Below are positions 46,393-55,116 of a stretch of DNA of 64,000 nt, one piece after another. Position numbers and translations under genes: made by a program. The stretch is from Spirochaetota bacterium. Lineage in GTDB: Bacteria > Spirochaetota > UBA4802 > JAFGJZ01. The notes under the pieces are model-generated. The model made no database searches and was not told the origin of the DNA. It saw only the letters and a program-made list of their open reading frames with translations. How positions within the stretch are numbered: position 1 is the stretch's first letter; every line of letters starts with the position of its first letter. The DNA lies in assembly GCA_027858855.1 (NCBI GenBank), contig JAQIBV010000002.1, positions 124,001 to 188,000 of the forward strand, given 5' to 3'.

Positions 46393-47073
46393 CTAAAGAC
46401 CCCGACACGCCCTTTTTAAGGGGCAGTGATCGGGGATCTCCTCTCCACTACGATAACACCGCAACAAATCACGCGACAATCGAGCCAGTTCACGCCGCAC
46501 TTCACGACGACGACCAGCAACATGTTCAATCATCATAGAATCATACGCTGTGGTATGGTGACGCATCCATGCAATAACCGCTCTTTCGGCCCGTTCATGT
46601 ACAGGAATCATTTTTGTGCGAGCCACCGTGCCACTGCCGACCGGCAAGGCATGGTCACACACCCTTTGTGCTAAAATAGCTTCCAGATCCTTGTATGGCT
46701 CTGCAAAATTCAAAAATTCCACAATATGGCTGAAGAATTCATCTTTGTATTGAATCTCCTTTTTCTCTCTGTAACGATGGGCGTATTCGGCTTTTCGTCT
46801 ATACTCATCTGTAGAACGCTTTTCTGTAAAATAAATGCGGGCATCCTCTATTAACTGCGCCGGAGCCCAAATACCCCGCGAAAACCATTTACGACCCTTT
46901 TTCTGTTTTACCACATAAAATTGACCCGAGCTTTTAACTTTTCGTGTAATACCAGCATCCCCGGCCGGAAAGAAATTCCACCCTTCGGGAATAGAAAAAA
47001 CATTTCCCCGGGAATCAGTGACTGAACCATTCTTCGCTAAAATCAGATCGCCTTCATCCAACGAATAACCCAT
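46393..47073 (-). CDS. DUF2293-like protein
   Basis: 226 residues. The part ERAVIAWMRHHTTAYDSMMI followed by RRREVRRELARLSRDLL fits the DUF2293 signature, whose function is unknown. The N-terminal part (KNGSVTDSRGNVFSIPEGWNF) is a small beta domain. Ends with PDHCPLKRACRGL. Starts 20 bases after the next gene upstream and may be co-transcribed with it. Confidence 0.6.
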   Translation of the reverse strand: MGYSLDEGDLILAKNGSVTDSRGNVFSIPEGWNFFPAGDAGITRKVKSSGQFYVVKQKKGRKWFSRGIWAPAQLIEDARIYFTEKRSTDEYRRKAEYAHRYREKKEIQYKDEFFSHIVEFLNFAEPYKDLEAILAQRVCDHALPVGSGTVARTKMIPVHERAERAVIAWMRHHTTAYDSMMIEHVAGRRREVRRELARLSRDLLRCYRSGEEIPDHCPLKRACRGL

Positions 47074-47092
47074 TATACTAACCTGCCTGCTA

Positions 47093-47563
47093 CTATCTTT
47101 TTTTGGAAATTAACTGTGTAACATAACCCATGGGGCAAACCGTACACCATACCCTCGGTTTGTAAACAATACCCATGACCATGGCTAAAACCGAAGAGAC
47201 CACCATTAAACGGAAAATAGCCATAGCGACAAGTTTAAAATCACCACCGGCAAGATAGAGTGACACGAAAAAATTCAAAACCAGTAAAGAGAGCAAGATC
47301 TGTTTGAACCGAATACTTCTCATAAAAGCAGGCGGTATAGAATCAAGGGATATTGCCGGAATCATATTCTTTAAAAAAGAACCACGAGGACAGTACTTCG
47401 AACAGTGAACCTTCCCTCGGCCCCTGATTGCATGATACAAGGGCACACTCATGCATAGAAAACCTGCAAGGGCAAACCTTATATCAATTATTGATAAAAC
47501 AAAAAACGAAATGAAAAAGACCCAGCTCCAGCTCATAATATTCGTTTTTGTCGTTTTTGTCAT
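47093..47563 (-). CDS. Membrane protein with two CxxxCP/CxxC iron-sulfur-type motifs (NapH/CcoG-like)
   Basis: 156 residues from ATG 47563 (GAGAGGT upstream). Four hydrophobic helices and two cytoplasmic Cys clusters, VHCSKYCPRGSF and WCTVCPMGYV, the CxxxCP pattern of polyferredoxin-like NapH/NosR/RdxA proteins. It lacks the later ferredoxin domain of those proteins, so it is a reduced version. Likely electron transfer or maturation at the membrane; partner unknown. Confidence 0.7.
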   Translation of the reverse strand: MTKTTKTNIMSWSWVFFISFFVLSIIDIRFALAGFLCMSVPLYHAIRGRGKVHCSKYCPRGSFLKNMIPAISLDSIPPAFMRSIRFKQILLSLLVLNFFVSLYLAGGDFKLVAMAIFRLMVVSSVLAMVMGIVYKPRVWCTVCPMGYVTQLISKKR

Positions 47564-47763
47564 AAAAACCTCTCTAATAAGCAATATATTCACATATTGC
47601 AATTATGCGGTTTTCGGTCAACTCTTTTCTGAAAACTATATCTTCACATAAACCTAAAAATATTGAACTTTCCAAAAAAAGCAGCTACTCCCATTACCAC
47701 AGACAAATCGATTAACTGGATTGATCGTTTGCAAAAAATTATAGCAGTAATGCGTGGTGTCGG

Positions 47764-47895
47764 ATTAGAAAAAAAAGTATTACTGCAAATAGAGCTTTAC
47801 GTTTAAGTGAATTTTTTGGATATTCAGCCCAATTCTGGTTGGGTCTGCAAAATGACTATGATTCAGAAGAAGAGAATAAAATTGAAAATGAATAG
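47764..47895 (+). pseudogene. HigA-type antitoxin relic (C-terminal end)
   Basis: The frame SITANRALRLSEFFGYSAQF followed by WLGLQNDYD is the characteristic end of HigA (XRE helix-turn-helix) antitoxins; the N-terminal half and any HigB toxin are missing or out of frame. The stop is at 47893-47895. It lies immediately before the GH5 gene. Confidence 0.65.
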
Positions 47896-47921
47896 AACAA
47901 TATACATGTCTATTGTTCTAT
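47892..47921 (+). promoter_or_regulatory. Perfect inverted repeat, likely operator before the GH5 gene
   Basis: ATAGAACAAT and ATTGTTCTAT (10-bp arms, 10-base spacer) directly precede the AGAGG ribosome binding site of the GH5 gene and overlap the end of the HigA relic. It could be an old HigA operator now placed in front of the glycosidase, or that gene's own regulator site. Confidence 0.6.
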
Positions 47922-47932
47922 AGAGGTTTAAT

Positions 47933-49342
47933 ATGAAAATGGCTTTATCAATTTTAACTGTGTTTCTATGCATTTCCTTAATAATCGCAGAGAAGAACAC
48001 AAAAAAGATTACAAAAAACAATCTTCCTTTGATATCCAGCAAAGGGGAAACCTTTGTAAACAACACAACTAGAGCCAAGATTCTTCTGAAAGGAGTTTGT
48101 GTAAATAACAACTGCTGGGGGGTTTATCGCTGGCCCGAATCACATGAGCTGGAAAAGAATAATGAGTACTCGCTGTTTCCTCCGAAGATACTTCCGTCCG
48201 ATTTTTTATTAGATCAAGACTATGAGACAATAAAAGAACTCGGCGCAAATGTTGTACGCTATGAAATAGCCTACGAAACCTTTTCACCGGATAATCCGCA
48301 TCGGAATAAAAATTTATCAGATTTAAAAAAGATAATCACAAATTTGGAATCTGCAGGTGCGTATACGCTTCTGTGCCTGACGGTGCACCCCGGTTGGCAT
48401 GTTCCCATGGATAACCAGACAGAACGTGTTAAGCCTGGGAATAAACGAGTTCCATCTGTTTTTGAAAACAGAAAGATATATATGCAATGGCAGCAAATGT
48501 GGACTTTTATTGCACGGGGAGTAAAAGATATGGACTCCTGTCTTGGGTTCGAATTGCTGAACGAGCCTCGACTTCCTGCTCGGAGTGACTGCCCACTTGA
48601 AAAGGCGATCAGTCTGTACACTGAAATATGCAGTGAAATACGAAAGGTTAACTCCCGGCATATTATATTTATTCCAGAATTTAACAGCAGGGAGGTGAAT
48701 CCTGGAGAGAAATATTGGAAAATGCAAAACGGTAAGTATGTCGAAGTTGTTGATCACGGTGAGCAGGGAATTAGCTGGGAACAGATTACTCCTTCATTGC
48801 CCAAAAGTGTGAAAAACATTGCGTTGGTTTCTCACGTCTATGAGCCTTTTGGGTTTACCCATGAGGGAGATAAAGACTTTGACCGAAAAAAATTAAAATC
48901 ATATATAAAATCAAAAATAGAGCGAGCGCACAAGGAAAGCCGTCCCCTTTTTATTTCGGAGTATGGAGTCAACTATAGACAAAACTTGCAGAAGAGAGTT
49001 GATAATAGAGTTGCCTGGTACCGCGAAGTACATCGGTTGTTTTCCCTGTACGGTATTTCTTCGTCTGTATTTACTTATAAACATCTCATAACGCCATGGG
49101 TATCACCTTATGACCTTTTCGGATTGAAATTTCAACTGCATAATTATGACTCGTACCTTTCTGTTAAAAATGGAAAACTGAAATTTACTGATCCGGAAGC
49201 AGAAAAGGCGGCTCTATCTAATGGAATGGCCAGTATTTTCCACACCTATTTTACACCTGAAAAAGAATTCGATCCTATCAGCACCGCGGGAAACGAAAAA
49301 ATTCTTAATGAACTCAAGCGGTACTTCGGGGAGACGAATTAA
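47933..49342 (+). CDS. GH5-like endoglycanase, exported
   Basis: 469 residues. A signal peptide (MKMALSILTVFLCISLIIA) is followed by a cellulase-type TIM barrel: GANVVRYEIAYETF, CLGFELLNEPRLP with the acid/base Glu after Asn, HVYEPFGFTHEG and PLFISEYGVNYR with the nucleophile Glu. This is glycoside hydrolase family 5 or a close clan-A relative, acting on a beta-glucan or mannan outside the cytoplasm. AGAGG precedes the ATG at 47933. Convergent with a MATE exporter gene, only 11 bases apart. Confidence 0.85.
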   Translation: MKMALSILTVFLCISLIIAEKNTKKITKNNLPLISSKGETFVNNTTRAKILLKGVCVNNNCWGVYRWPESHELEKNNEYSLFPPKILPSDFLLDQDYETIKELGANVVRYEIAYETFSPDNPHRNKNLSDLKKIITNLESAGAYTLLCLTVHPGWHVPMDNQTERVKPGNKRVPSVFENRKIYMQWQQMWTFIARGVKDMDSCLGFELLNEPRLPARSDCPLEKAISLYTEICSEIRKVNSRHIIFIPEFNSREVNPGEKYWKMQNGKYVEVVDHGEQGISWEQITPSLPKSVKNIALVSHVYEPFGFTHEGDKDFDRKKLKSYIKSKIERAHKESRPLFISEYGVNYRQNLQKRVDNRVAWYREVHRLFSLYGISSSVFTYKHLITPWVSPYDLFGLKFQLHNYDSYLSVKNGKLKFTDPEAEKAALSNGMASIFHTYFTPEKEFDPISTAGNEKILNELKRYFGETN

Positions 49343-49353
49343 CATCTGTTTCA

Positions 49354-50724
49354 TCAAGTCAACGCCATCTCCTCTCGGTGCAGTTTTCTAACCATTCTTG
49401 AATAGAGAAAGGCCCCTACCAGAAAGGCCAGTGCAAAGCTGAAAGGCTGAGCTGCGAAGACACCGGTTAACCCCCAATATTCAGGCAGGATAAGAATAAG
49501 CGGAATAAGAAACACCCCCTGCTGACCTGCTGCAAGTATCATTGCCGAACGACCATCGCCTAGGGACTGAAATATTCCACCAAACATGATGGCAATTCCG
49601 ACAGGAATGAGTGTTGCGGCTGTTAACCTGATTGCTATTGTGCCCATCGCGATAACTGTCACGTCCTGTGGTGTAAAAAACTCCATAATCTGCGGCGCAA
49701 AGATGAATCCGATGCCTCCAGCGGTAAAGCACAATACGAAGGCTGAAATAAAAGCCAGTCGAATAGTTTCCCGAACACGGACGAAATTTTTGGCACCATA
49801 ATTAAATCCGGCAAGGGGCTGGAGTCCCTGTCCCAGCCCAAAAAGCGCCATCATAAGAAGCATCATAAGGCGGAAAGTAACGCTGATAGCCGCTATGGCC
49901 TTGTCTCCACCATAAGAACCCGCGGCTCCATTTACTAAAGCAAAAGATATGCTTCCGAGAATTTGCCGTACAAAGGTAGGAAGTCCCAAAGCCATAATCT
50001 GTTCATAGGTGTGCATATCCGGTTTGAAATATTTCAGTGAAAGCGGATGGAGCACCCCTTTGCGACGCAGGTAAAAGCTAAGAAGGTAGAGTGACGAGAT
50101 TGCTTGTGATATCACCGTTGCAACAGCGGCACCGGTTATTCCCATATCCAGACCGAAAATAAATATTGGATCGAGAATTATGTTCGCAACTGCGCCTGCA
50201 ATCTGTCCGCTACTGCTGTGCAGCGATGCTCCTTCCGAGCGAAGAACATTATTGATGCACATATTCATAACAGGGAAAACAGCGCCACCGATAATTATTC
50301 TACCATAAAGTGTCGCAACATCCAGGATTGAGTCTGTTGCGCCGAAGAAGTAGAGCAGCGGTTTGATGAATATTATACCACCGATGGCAAGCAGTATGCC
50401 GGCTGCCGCTGCTGTTAAAAACGCAGTTGCTGCAGTCTCATTCGCGGCCTTGTAGTTGTTCTCACCAAGTCTTCTGCTGATAACACTTGCAGCTCCCATT
50501 CCAAAAGTCAGACCGATCGCGCCAACAAGTTGAAATATAGGAAAGACAATGCCGGTTGCTGCAATTGCAGTTGTATCGCGCAACAGGCTAACAAAGAAAG
50601 TATCTACCAGGCTATAGACGGCCATTGCAACCATGCCGGCAATAGCCGGGGCAGAAAGTTTAAAGAGTGCTTTTCCTACAGCCTCGTGTTTCATAAGCTC
50701 GATTCGTTCAGTATTTATTGTCAT
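49354..50724 (-). CDS. MATE-family efflux transporter
   Basis: 456 residues with twelve hydrophobic helices in two matching halves, typical of Na+ or H+ coupled multidrug/toxin exporters. KLSAPAIAGMVAMAVYSLVD, GMGAASVISRRLGENNY and GLGQGLQPLAGFNYGAKNF are family signatures. It follows the DUF3795 gene by 21 bases and is probably co-transcribed with it. Confidence 0.93.
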   Translation of the reverse strand: MTINTERIELMKHEAVGKALFKLSAPAIAGMVAMAVYSLVDTFFVSLLRDTTAIAATGIVFPIFQLVGAIGLTFGMGAASVISRRLGENNYKAANETAATAFLTAAAAGILLAIGGIIFIKPLLYFFGATDSILDVATLYGRIIIGGAVFPVMNMCINNVLRSEGASLHSSSGQIAGAVANIILDPIFIFGLDMGITGAAVATVISQAISSLYLLSFYLRRKGVLHPLSLKYFKPDMHTYEQIMALGLPTFVRQILGSISFALVNGAAGSYGGDKAIAAISVTFRLMMLLMMALFGLGQGLQPLAGFNYGAKNFVRVRETIRLAFISAFVLCFTAGGIGFIFAPQIMEFFTPQDVTVIAMGTIAIRLTAATLIPVGIAIMFGGIFQSLGDGRSAMILAAGQQGVFLIPLILILPEYWGLTGVFAAQPFSFALAFLVGAFLYSRMVRKLHREEMALT

Positions 50725-50745
50725 ATGTTATTTTTAAAAGGAACC

Positions 50746-51195
50746 TCAAATATTTGGATTAACGTATCCATCGGTTTTATGACCACACTCTTTACATGTT
50801 GTTGTCCACCAGTCAAACGCATTGCCGCAAGACGGACAACTCCACCGCTTTTTCATCTCTTTCAACCATTTATCTTTACCCGTTGATTTAATCATTTCCA
50901 TATAATCATATACTTCAAGATGATATGGACAATTGGGGTCGTTCTTAAAACCATCCAATTGGCTGCAGGGAAATTCATCACATTCATAACAGAAATTAAC
51001 CCCTTTCTTAACCGCGCATTTTTTTAATGTGCAGTTTGCGCACCACAGGTCCGGATCTTTTTTGTCAGACCTGCACCCCTGGCACAGACTGACTCCAAAT
51101 GCTTTTGGATCACCCTTTTCTGAAGCGATGTAGTTTGGACATGAAGCACAAAAAAGGCCACAGTAGCCGTCTGGTATAAAAGTATCTGACTTCAT
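50746..51195 (-). CDS. DUF3795 cysteine-rich protein with zinc ribbon
   Basis: 149 residues with 16 or so cysteines. The N-terminal part (GYCGLFCASCPNY, CQGCRSDKKDPDLWCANCTL, CAVKKGVNFCYECDEFPC) is the DUF3795 pattern; a C-terminal zinc ribbon (CPSCGNAFDWWTTTCKECG) is added. Metal binding is clear, function unknown. AAGGAG precedes the ATG. First gene of a pair with the MATE exporter. Confidence 0.85.
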   Translation of the reverse strand: MKSDTFIPDGYCGLFCASCPNYIASEKGDPKAFGVSLCQGCRSDKKDPDLWCANCTLKKCAVKKGVNFCYECDEFPCSQLDGFKNDPNCPYHLEVYDYMEMIKSTGKDKWLKEMKKRWSCPSCGNAFDWWTTTCKECGHKTDGYVNPNI

Positions 51196-51409
51196 AATTG
51201 CTCTCCTTGTTTATAGATAATATGGCCGTAAATGTGAATGGCAAAAAGAAGCATGCTTTTCGCGGAAAACCGTCTGTACAATTCTTTAAAAACTTTACTG
51301 TTATGGAGATCAAGTTATTAATCCAAATTTTTTTCATTAATTATAAAATATTAGTTTATTTAGTGTGAGATATGTCATATGGATTGTTTAACTAGAATAG
51401 AAGATTTTT

Positions 51410-51993
51410 ATGAAAATCAAGAACGCTGCGATACTACTTATTTTATTTACAACAACAGGCAATGCATTTGCTTGGGACGGAAACATAGAAGGCTTTATGC
51501 TTGGTATCGGCTTCGGATTTGGATATGATGAGTATACGGGAATTCAATACGACTCTATCAGTTCCAAAAAACATAATAACAATTCAATTGCATTTGCGGC
51601 ATCACCACGAATCAGCTACGCATTTAATGATCAGATGGCTATTATGTATGCGCGCCATCCACTAACATATACGGTAGAGTCAGATACTGGTAATGACGTT
51701 AAAATAACAACCTGCACCGAAGGAGTGCAATTCATGTACTTTTTTGAAAAACGGCTCCATCTTTTTATATTGGCGCCGGAGCAGATGTCGGATATTATTT
51801 TGACGAAAAAACTTTTGATCAAACAGCAATGAACTACTCTGAAGAATCTCTCAAAGGTATTGGTATATATGGAATAGTTGGCATAGAACCCATGAAACAT
51901 ATTACAACGGAAATTGCCATACATTTTCGATCACCTCAGGCGGGAAGTACTGATCTGGCTGTTTCGCTATTAGTAGGTGTTATCGGGTATTAA
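51410..51993 (+). pseudogene. Outer-membrane beta-barrel-like protein, frameshifted
   Basis: A signal peptide (MKIKNAAILLILFTTTGNAFA) and alternating beta-strand pattern (GFMLGIGFGFGYDEY, IAFAASPRISYAF) suggest a small outer-membrane barrel. At a T5 run near 51762-51767 the frame is lost; continuing one base off gives YIGAGADVGYYFDEKTF and a proper end at TAA 51991-51993 (AGSTDLAVSLLVGVIGY). A single-base indel explains it; sequencing error and slippage are both possible. Confidence 0.65.
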
Positions 51994-52214
51994 TAAAAGT
52001 TATTTTCTGCGAATGGAATAACTTCTATTAACGGTGAATTTCTTATCGTACTTTTTCGGATCATGCCTCTATCAGCCATACAATCACCACAAAATTTATC
52101 AGAGACCAAAACGATATCGATATCGATATACTCCTCATAAATACCTTTCGCATAACTGCCAAAAAGATATGCCCGCGAAATAATCAAATAACCAATACAC
52201 CTGCCCAGCATCAT
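51990..52214 (-). pseudogene. Truncated MNT-type nucleotidyltransferase
   Basis: 74 residues: AYLFGSYAKGIYEEYIDIDI holds GSxxxG and the metal-binding DxD of minimal nucleotidyltransferases (MntA/antitoxin type), but the normal N-terminal helix is gone. The first 14 codons derive from the hairpin-flank repeat also found at 54.1 and 55.1 kb, so the gene was cut by recombination at that repeat. Probably inactive. Confidence 0.65.
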
Positions 52215-52232
52215 AATTTTTTTGAATTATGG
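52200..52232. repeat. Copy 1 of the CAGCATCATAATT hairpin
   Basis: CAGCATCATAATT and AATTATGGTGCTG pair with one G-T around TTTTTG. Same hairpin and flank as at 54138-54172 and 55117-55151, but here followed by the toxin-antitoxin repeat instead of a DUF1566 gene. Confidence 0.75.
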
Positions 52233-52267
52233 TGCTGGGGAGCGCGAAACCGAGATACTGCTCAAAG

Positions 52268-52567
52268 CAAAATCTAACAATTACTGCAATTTTTTTCTAA
52301 TCCAAGCTGGCGAACGTCTTGACTCAAGTACTGCAAAAACAATAATAGAAGTATCTTCGATTGTATAATAAACGGAAAATGGAAAACGCGTGGATTGCAT
52401 CCGAAAATAATTTTTGTACTTTTTTGGATGTATGCCTGCATACAGATGTAATGAATCAATATCTGAATAGATTGAATCAAGAAAGTACGAACCAACTCCC
52501 CGAGATTGCTGTTCATAAAAAAATTAGCCTTCGTTAATATCATTCATGGCAGAAGGAAGAATTGTTA
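52268..52567 (-). pseudogene. ParE/RelE-like toxin, inactivated copy
   Basis: Same sequence as the intact toxin at 63416-63715 but with two nonsense changes: codon 2 is TAG instead of AAG (start also ATG to GTG), and the Tyr codon after NDINEG is TAA instead of TAT. The rest (SIYSDIDSLHLYAGIHPKKY, SRRSPAWIRK) is well kept, so inactivation seems recent. Confidence 0.8.
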
Positions 52568-52789
52568 TCTACACTCAATTGAATCACGTATCTTTTTTTT
52601 TGCTGTCTCCCAGTCTACTGCTTTCTCTCTACATTCAGCAACAGCTATCTTACGCTCATCAAGAATATCCTTATGCCAATCTGGCACCGGCACTTTTTCT
52701 GCACTTTTACAAAGATCGCCCCATAATAGTTCCATGGCTTCAATTTTTTCGATTCTTGACATTTTATCAACAGGTATGGTGACTTTCAC
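52565..52789 (-). CDS. Addiction-module antitoxin (TIGR02574 type)
   Basis: 74 residues: KIEAMELLWGDLCKSAEKVP and PDWHKDILDERKIAVAE are the hallmark of the putative addiction-module component family paired with RelE/ParE toxins. GTG start with AAGGAG-type site upstream. A base change at its end replaces the stop, adding two residues (ECR) compared with the 63.7-kb copy. Its own toxin is dead, so it may now serve as an anti-addiction copy against the intact module. Confidence 0.8.
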   Translation of the reverse strand: MKVTIPVDKMSRIEKIEAMELLWGDLCKSAEKVPVPDWHKDILDERKIAVAECREKAVDWETAKKKIRDSIECR

Positions 52790-52982
52790 GTTATCGCTCC
52801 TTTAACAGGATAACTGACTTTTATATAAGATTATAAGTATTTGAAAGGAAGTCAATGAGAAAACAGTGAGTTTTAGAACCTCAATCTTGATACTTCGACT
52901 ATATAAAACGCCCCCTCGATACAATTGCTGCGCAATCACTCAGAGAACACCTTACGCCTGGTTGAGCGGAGTCGAGGGCAGC

Positions 52983-53132
52983 TTATTTTTTAACTTTGTC
53001 TATACCAAGGTCTTTGCAGATTTTATTAGCAAGCTGGTCTGAAATCTCTGTATGACGCGGAACTGCAGAGCGCATATTGCTATCAGGATTAAGCCATCAT
53101 TAGTGACGTCCTTCTTCACGGATGAGTTTACA
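52983..53132 (-). pseudogene. HicA toxin relic
   Basis: CKLIREEGRH, two stop codons, then WLNPDSNMRSAVPRHTEISD and ANKICKDLGID correspond to HicA mRNA-interferase toxins (double-stranded RNA-binding fold with catalytic His). The N-terminus is missing and two stops interrupt it. No HicB is seen. Confidence 0.65.
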
Positions 53133-53146
53133 GGAATATACATATC

Positions 53147-53383
53147 TTATGCAACTTCTTTATAATTGGTTACTTCAATAAGATCATTTCTTTTCTTAAA
53201 ATCAATTTCCATTTTTTCAAGGTTTTCAGCAACAACATCATCAAAGAGTTTATATCCGCATCTCGAACAAACCAAAGCCGGTACATTTCTTATAACAAGC
53301 ACAGATGAACCAAAATCAATTAAATGAGAAATATATTTTGACTCCAGAGATGACCCACAGCGACATTGTTCGTTGATCTTCAT
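53147..53383 (-). CDS. YgiT/MqsA-type zinc-finger protein
   Basis: 78 residues with CRCGSSLES near the N-terminus and CSRCGYKLFDDVVAENLEKM, the two Cys pairs and helix of YgiT-type zinc fingers (the N-terminal part of MqsA antitoxins). The XRE DNA-binding half of MqsA is absent. Its ATG overlaps the stop of the DUF4258 gene by four bases, so the two form a tight pair, likely a toxin-antitoxin-like unit. Confidence 0.8.
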   Translation of the reverse strand: MKINEQCRCGSSLESKYISHLIDFGSSVLVIRNVPALVCSRCGYKLFDDVVAENLEKMEIDFKKRNDLIEVTNYKEVA

Positions 53384-53700
53384 TTTTTTCTCCTAATTTT
53401 GAAGTTGTGTTCAAACTTTTGGGTATCAGGAATATATACAGTAATAATTCTAATATAAGCATTTTCTTCGTTAAAACCCACAACTGAATGTATTGGTGTA
53501 TTACCTGCAAAACCCAATATTAAACAGCTTGGTAATGGCTTGTCAGATGGATATTCCTCAATTATTTCACCCTGCAATAGTGATTCCTTTATCTGAGCAA
53601 TTGTTAAATTGTCTGCTCTTTTTTCTTCAAGAGCGTGATCACTCCACCGAATACGACGCTTTTTCACAGCTTCGATAATATTATTATACTGGAAATCCAC
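53380..53700 (-). CDS. DUF4258 protein (MqsR/BrnT-like putative toxin)
   Basis: 106 residues. RIRWSDHALEEKRADNLTIA, GEIIEEYPSDKPLPSCLILG and ENAYIRIITVYIPDTQKFEH are typical of DUF4258, a RelE-superfamily-like family usually next to YgiT-type zinc fingers. Translationally coupled to that partner. Toxic activity is inferred from this pairing only. Confidence 0.8.
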   Translation of the reverse strand: MDFQYNNIIEAVKKRRIRWSDHALEEKRADNLTIAQIKESLLQGEIIEEYPSDKPLPSCLILGFAGNTPIHSVVGFNEENAYIRIITVYIPDTQKFEHNFKIRRKK

Positions 53701-54157
53701 ACTATCACCTTATAACTTTTATGTTTTAACAGCCTTAATTTTTCAACAAGAAAAATACTGCCAAAATGACAGTCTTTCATAAGGGAACTTCCGCAAACCA
53801 ATGTATGGATGTTCCCTTGTGTGCGCGATGCCTCGCAAAACCAGTATTTTGATTTTTTAAATCAATGAAAATACTGGTTTTTAGTAGCGCCCATTAAGTA
53901 ATATCAGGTTTTTACCTCACCCAGTAGCACTTCGACTGTACAAATCGCCGCGCTTCGATACGTTTTCGATCACTGAGTAGAACGAAGTCCGTACTCGTGC
54001 TGAGCCCGTCGAAGCATCGAAATGCCGCAATCACACTTCGACAAGCTTGTATTAAGCCTGTCGAAATGCTCAGTGCGACGCTCGGGGAACGGAACCAAAT
54101 ACCCAAATATCCAATACACCTACTGTCCAGCCTGCCCAGCATCATAATTTTTTTGAA
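53701..54157. other. Repeat-rich spacer
   Basis: No gene. Holds an AAGGGAAC/GTTCCCTT pair (53781-53818) reminiscent of the 34.8-kb element ends, a long AT-rich stem AAAACCAGTATTTT/AAAATACTGGTTTT (53837-53850 and 53868-53881) followed by T's, and several CTTCGAC/GTCGAAG dispersed-repeat fragments (53926-54090), then the hairpin after the DUF1566 gene. Confidence 0.5.
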
Positions 54158-54172
54158 TTATGGTGCTGCGGA
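54138..54172 (-). repeat. Copy 2 of the hairpin, immediately after a DUF1566 gene
   Basis: CAGCACCATAATTC.. and ..TTATGATGCTG pair across the stop codon of the gene: the last codons (GCA CCA TAA) form one arm. In known DGRs a hairpin just downstream of the variable region is needed for retrohoming; this matches in position. Confidence 0.7.
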
Positions 54173-54718
54173 GCGAACAGGCCACACGTAGTGGGTTTGC
54201 GTCTTATTGAAGTCGCCTTTCAAAATACCATCATTCATATCGATGTACCACGCGTGGGGCGTACTGGGCGCATAGGTCGTCGAACTCCAGTAATAATTTG
54301 CTTGCACATTTGTAAAGCCCTGTCCGTTTAGCCATGTGGAAAGGGCGCTCTGACTGTAGTTTGCCAAGGTCTCAAGCTCGTTGACTGTCGGCAACCGCCA
54401 GTCACTATGACTGGCATAATCCAGGCCTTCGCAGTAAGTAATTGCCCCCCGCCAGCCTCGTTTTGTCGAATCCGGCGACTGTAGCCACATAAGGCCTGTC
54501 ATATTGTCAGTGATGGTGCCGTTGCCATTATCGCTAAAGCGAACCGAGGGCGCGTCGGTACCTGTCTGATAGGTGCCATCATCATTTGCTGTATGTACTG
54601 TTGTTTGGCCGGTGACCGGCAGCTGTTTGCCCGATCCGACCGCGTACAGCACCGCGGTACCCGCGATCAGTATTGCAAATAACGCGAGCTGTAATATTCT
54701 GTTTTGTAGTGTTTTCAT
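54158..54718 (-). CDS. DUF1566 (C-type-lectin-fold) exported protein, possible DGR target
   Basis: 186 residues. An N-terminal hydrophobic segment (LALFAILIAGTAVLYAVG) would export or anchor it. The DUF1566 (Lcl C-terminal) domain covers NGTITDNMTGLMWLQ, ITYCEGLDYASHSDWRLPTV and YYWSSTTYAPSTPHAW to YVWPVRSAAP. This fold is one of those used as the hypervariable display domain in diversity-generating retroelements. Compared with the paralogue at 55137-56303 the last 25 residues before VWPVRS differ almost completely while the flanks are conserved. Its ATG overlaps the stop of the Avd-like gene by four bases. Confidence 0.8.
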   Translation of the reverse strand: MKTLQNRILQLALFAILIAGTAVLYAVGSGKQLPVTGQTTVHTANDDGTYQTGTDAPSVRFSDNGNGTITDNMTGLMWLQSPDSTKRGWRGAITYCEGLDYASHSDWRLPTVNELETLANYSQSALSTWLNGQGFTNVQANYYWSSTTYAPSTPHAWYIDMNDGILKGDFNKTQTHYVWPVRSAAP

Positions 54719-55059
54719 TGTTCCTCCATTAGATTTGGTGTAATTTCGGCCTGTTCTATCACCTGCACAAAGGCAGAAAGGCCGTGAAACGCCTTACACT
54801 CTTTGGCTATAAGCAAAAGTATTATGAACTGTTCTGCGGTATCGCACAGTTTTTCAAGATGGGGCACTTTTTTGTCGCACGACTGGGCACGCAGCACAAA
54901 AAAAAGTATCTGCTGCGAATGCCTGCGCAGATCGGCACCAATAGCAAAACGGTGGGCGCGCGAAAAAGCGCTTACCTGTTTTTCAATCAAAACCGAACAG
55001 CCAAGCGCGGCTTTAAAAATAGGCAGATGCTCGTAACGCGCCATACTATATTGCCCCAT
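54715..55059 (-). CDS. Avd-like four-helix-bundle protein (DGR accessory)
   Basis: About 114 residues from ATG 55059 (AGGG upstream; Met at 55044, MARYEHLPIF, is an alternative closer to the family start). ARYEHLPIFKAALGCSVLIE, DLRRHSQQILFFVLRAQS and CKEAKAF-like KECKAFHGLSAFVQVIEQAE match the accessory variability determinant of DGRs, a pentameric positively charged four-helix bundle that binds the reverse transcriptase and template RNA. A general S23/four-helix-bundle protein is the alternative. It sits between two DUF1566 genes and overlaps the downstream one (ATGA), which supports the DGR reading. No reverse transcriptase is in the window. Confidence 0.7.
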   Translation of the reverse strand: MGQYSMARYEHLPIFKAALGCSVLIEKQVSAFSRAHRFAIGADLRRHSQQILFFVLRAQSCDKKVPHLEKLCDTAEQFIILLLIAKECKAFHGLSAFVQVIEQAEITPNLMEEQ

Positions 55060-55116
55060 AGTGTCCCTAATTATCAAATAACCAAATACCCAATACACTT
55101 ACTGTCCAGCCTGCAC

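Larger units (their letters stand above)
52239..52858. repeat. About 600-bp direct repeat, copy 1 (toxin-antitoxin module)
   Basis: Starts near GCGAAACCGAGATACTGCT and runs past AAAGGAAGTCAATGAG. The second copy is at 63384-64000 (window edge). The two are nearly identical base for base and lie 11.1 kb apart in direct orientation. Confidence 0.85.

Noticed and set aside
53912-54145. 77-codon minus-strand frame beginning in the hairpin flank
   Set aside because: It is made of dispersed CTTCGAC-type repeat sequence and has no protein-like pattern or ribosome binding site.
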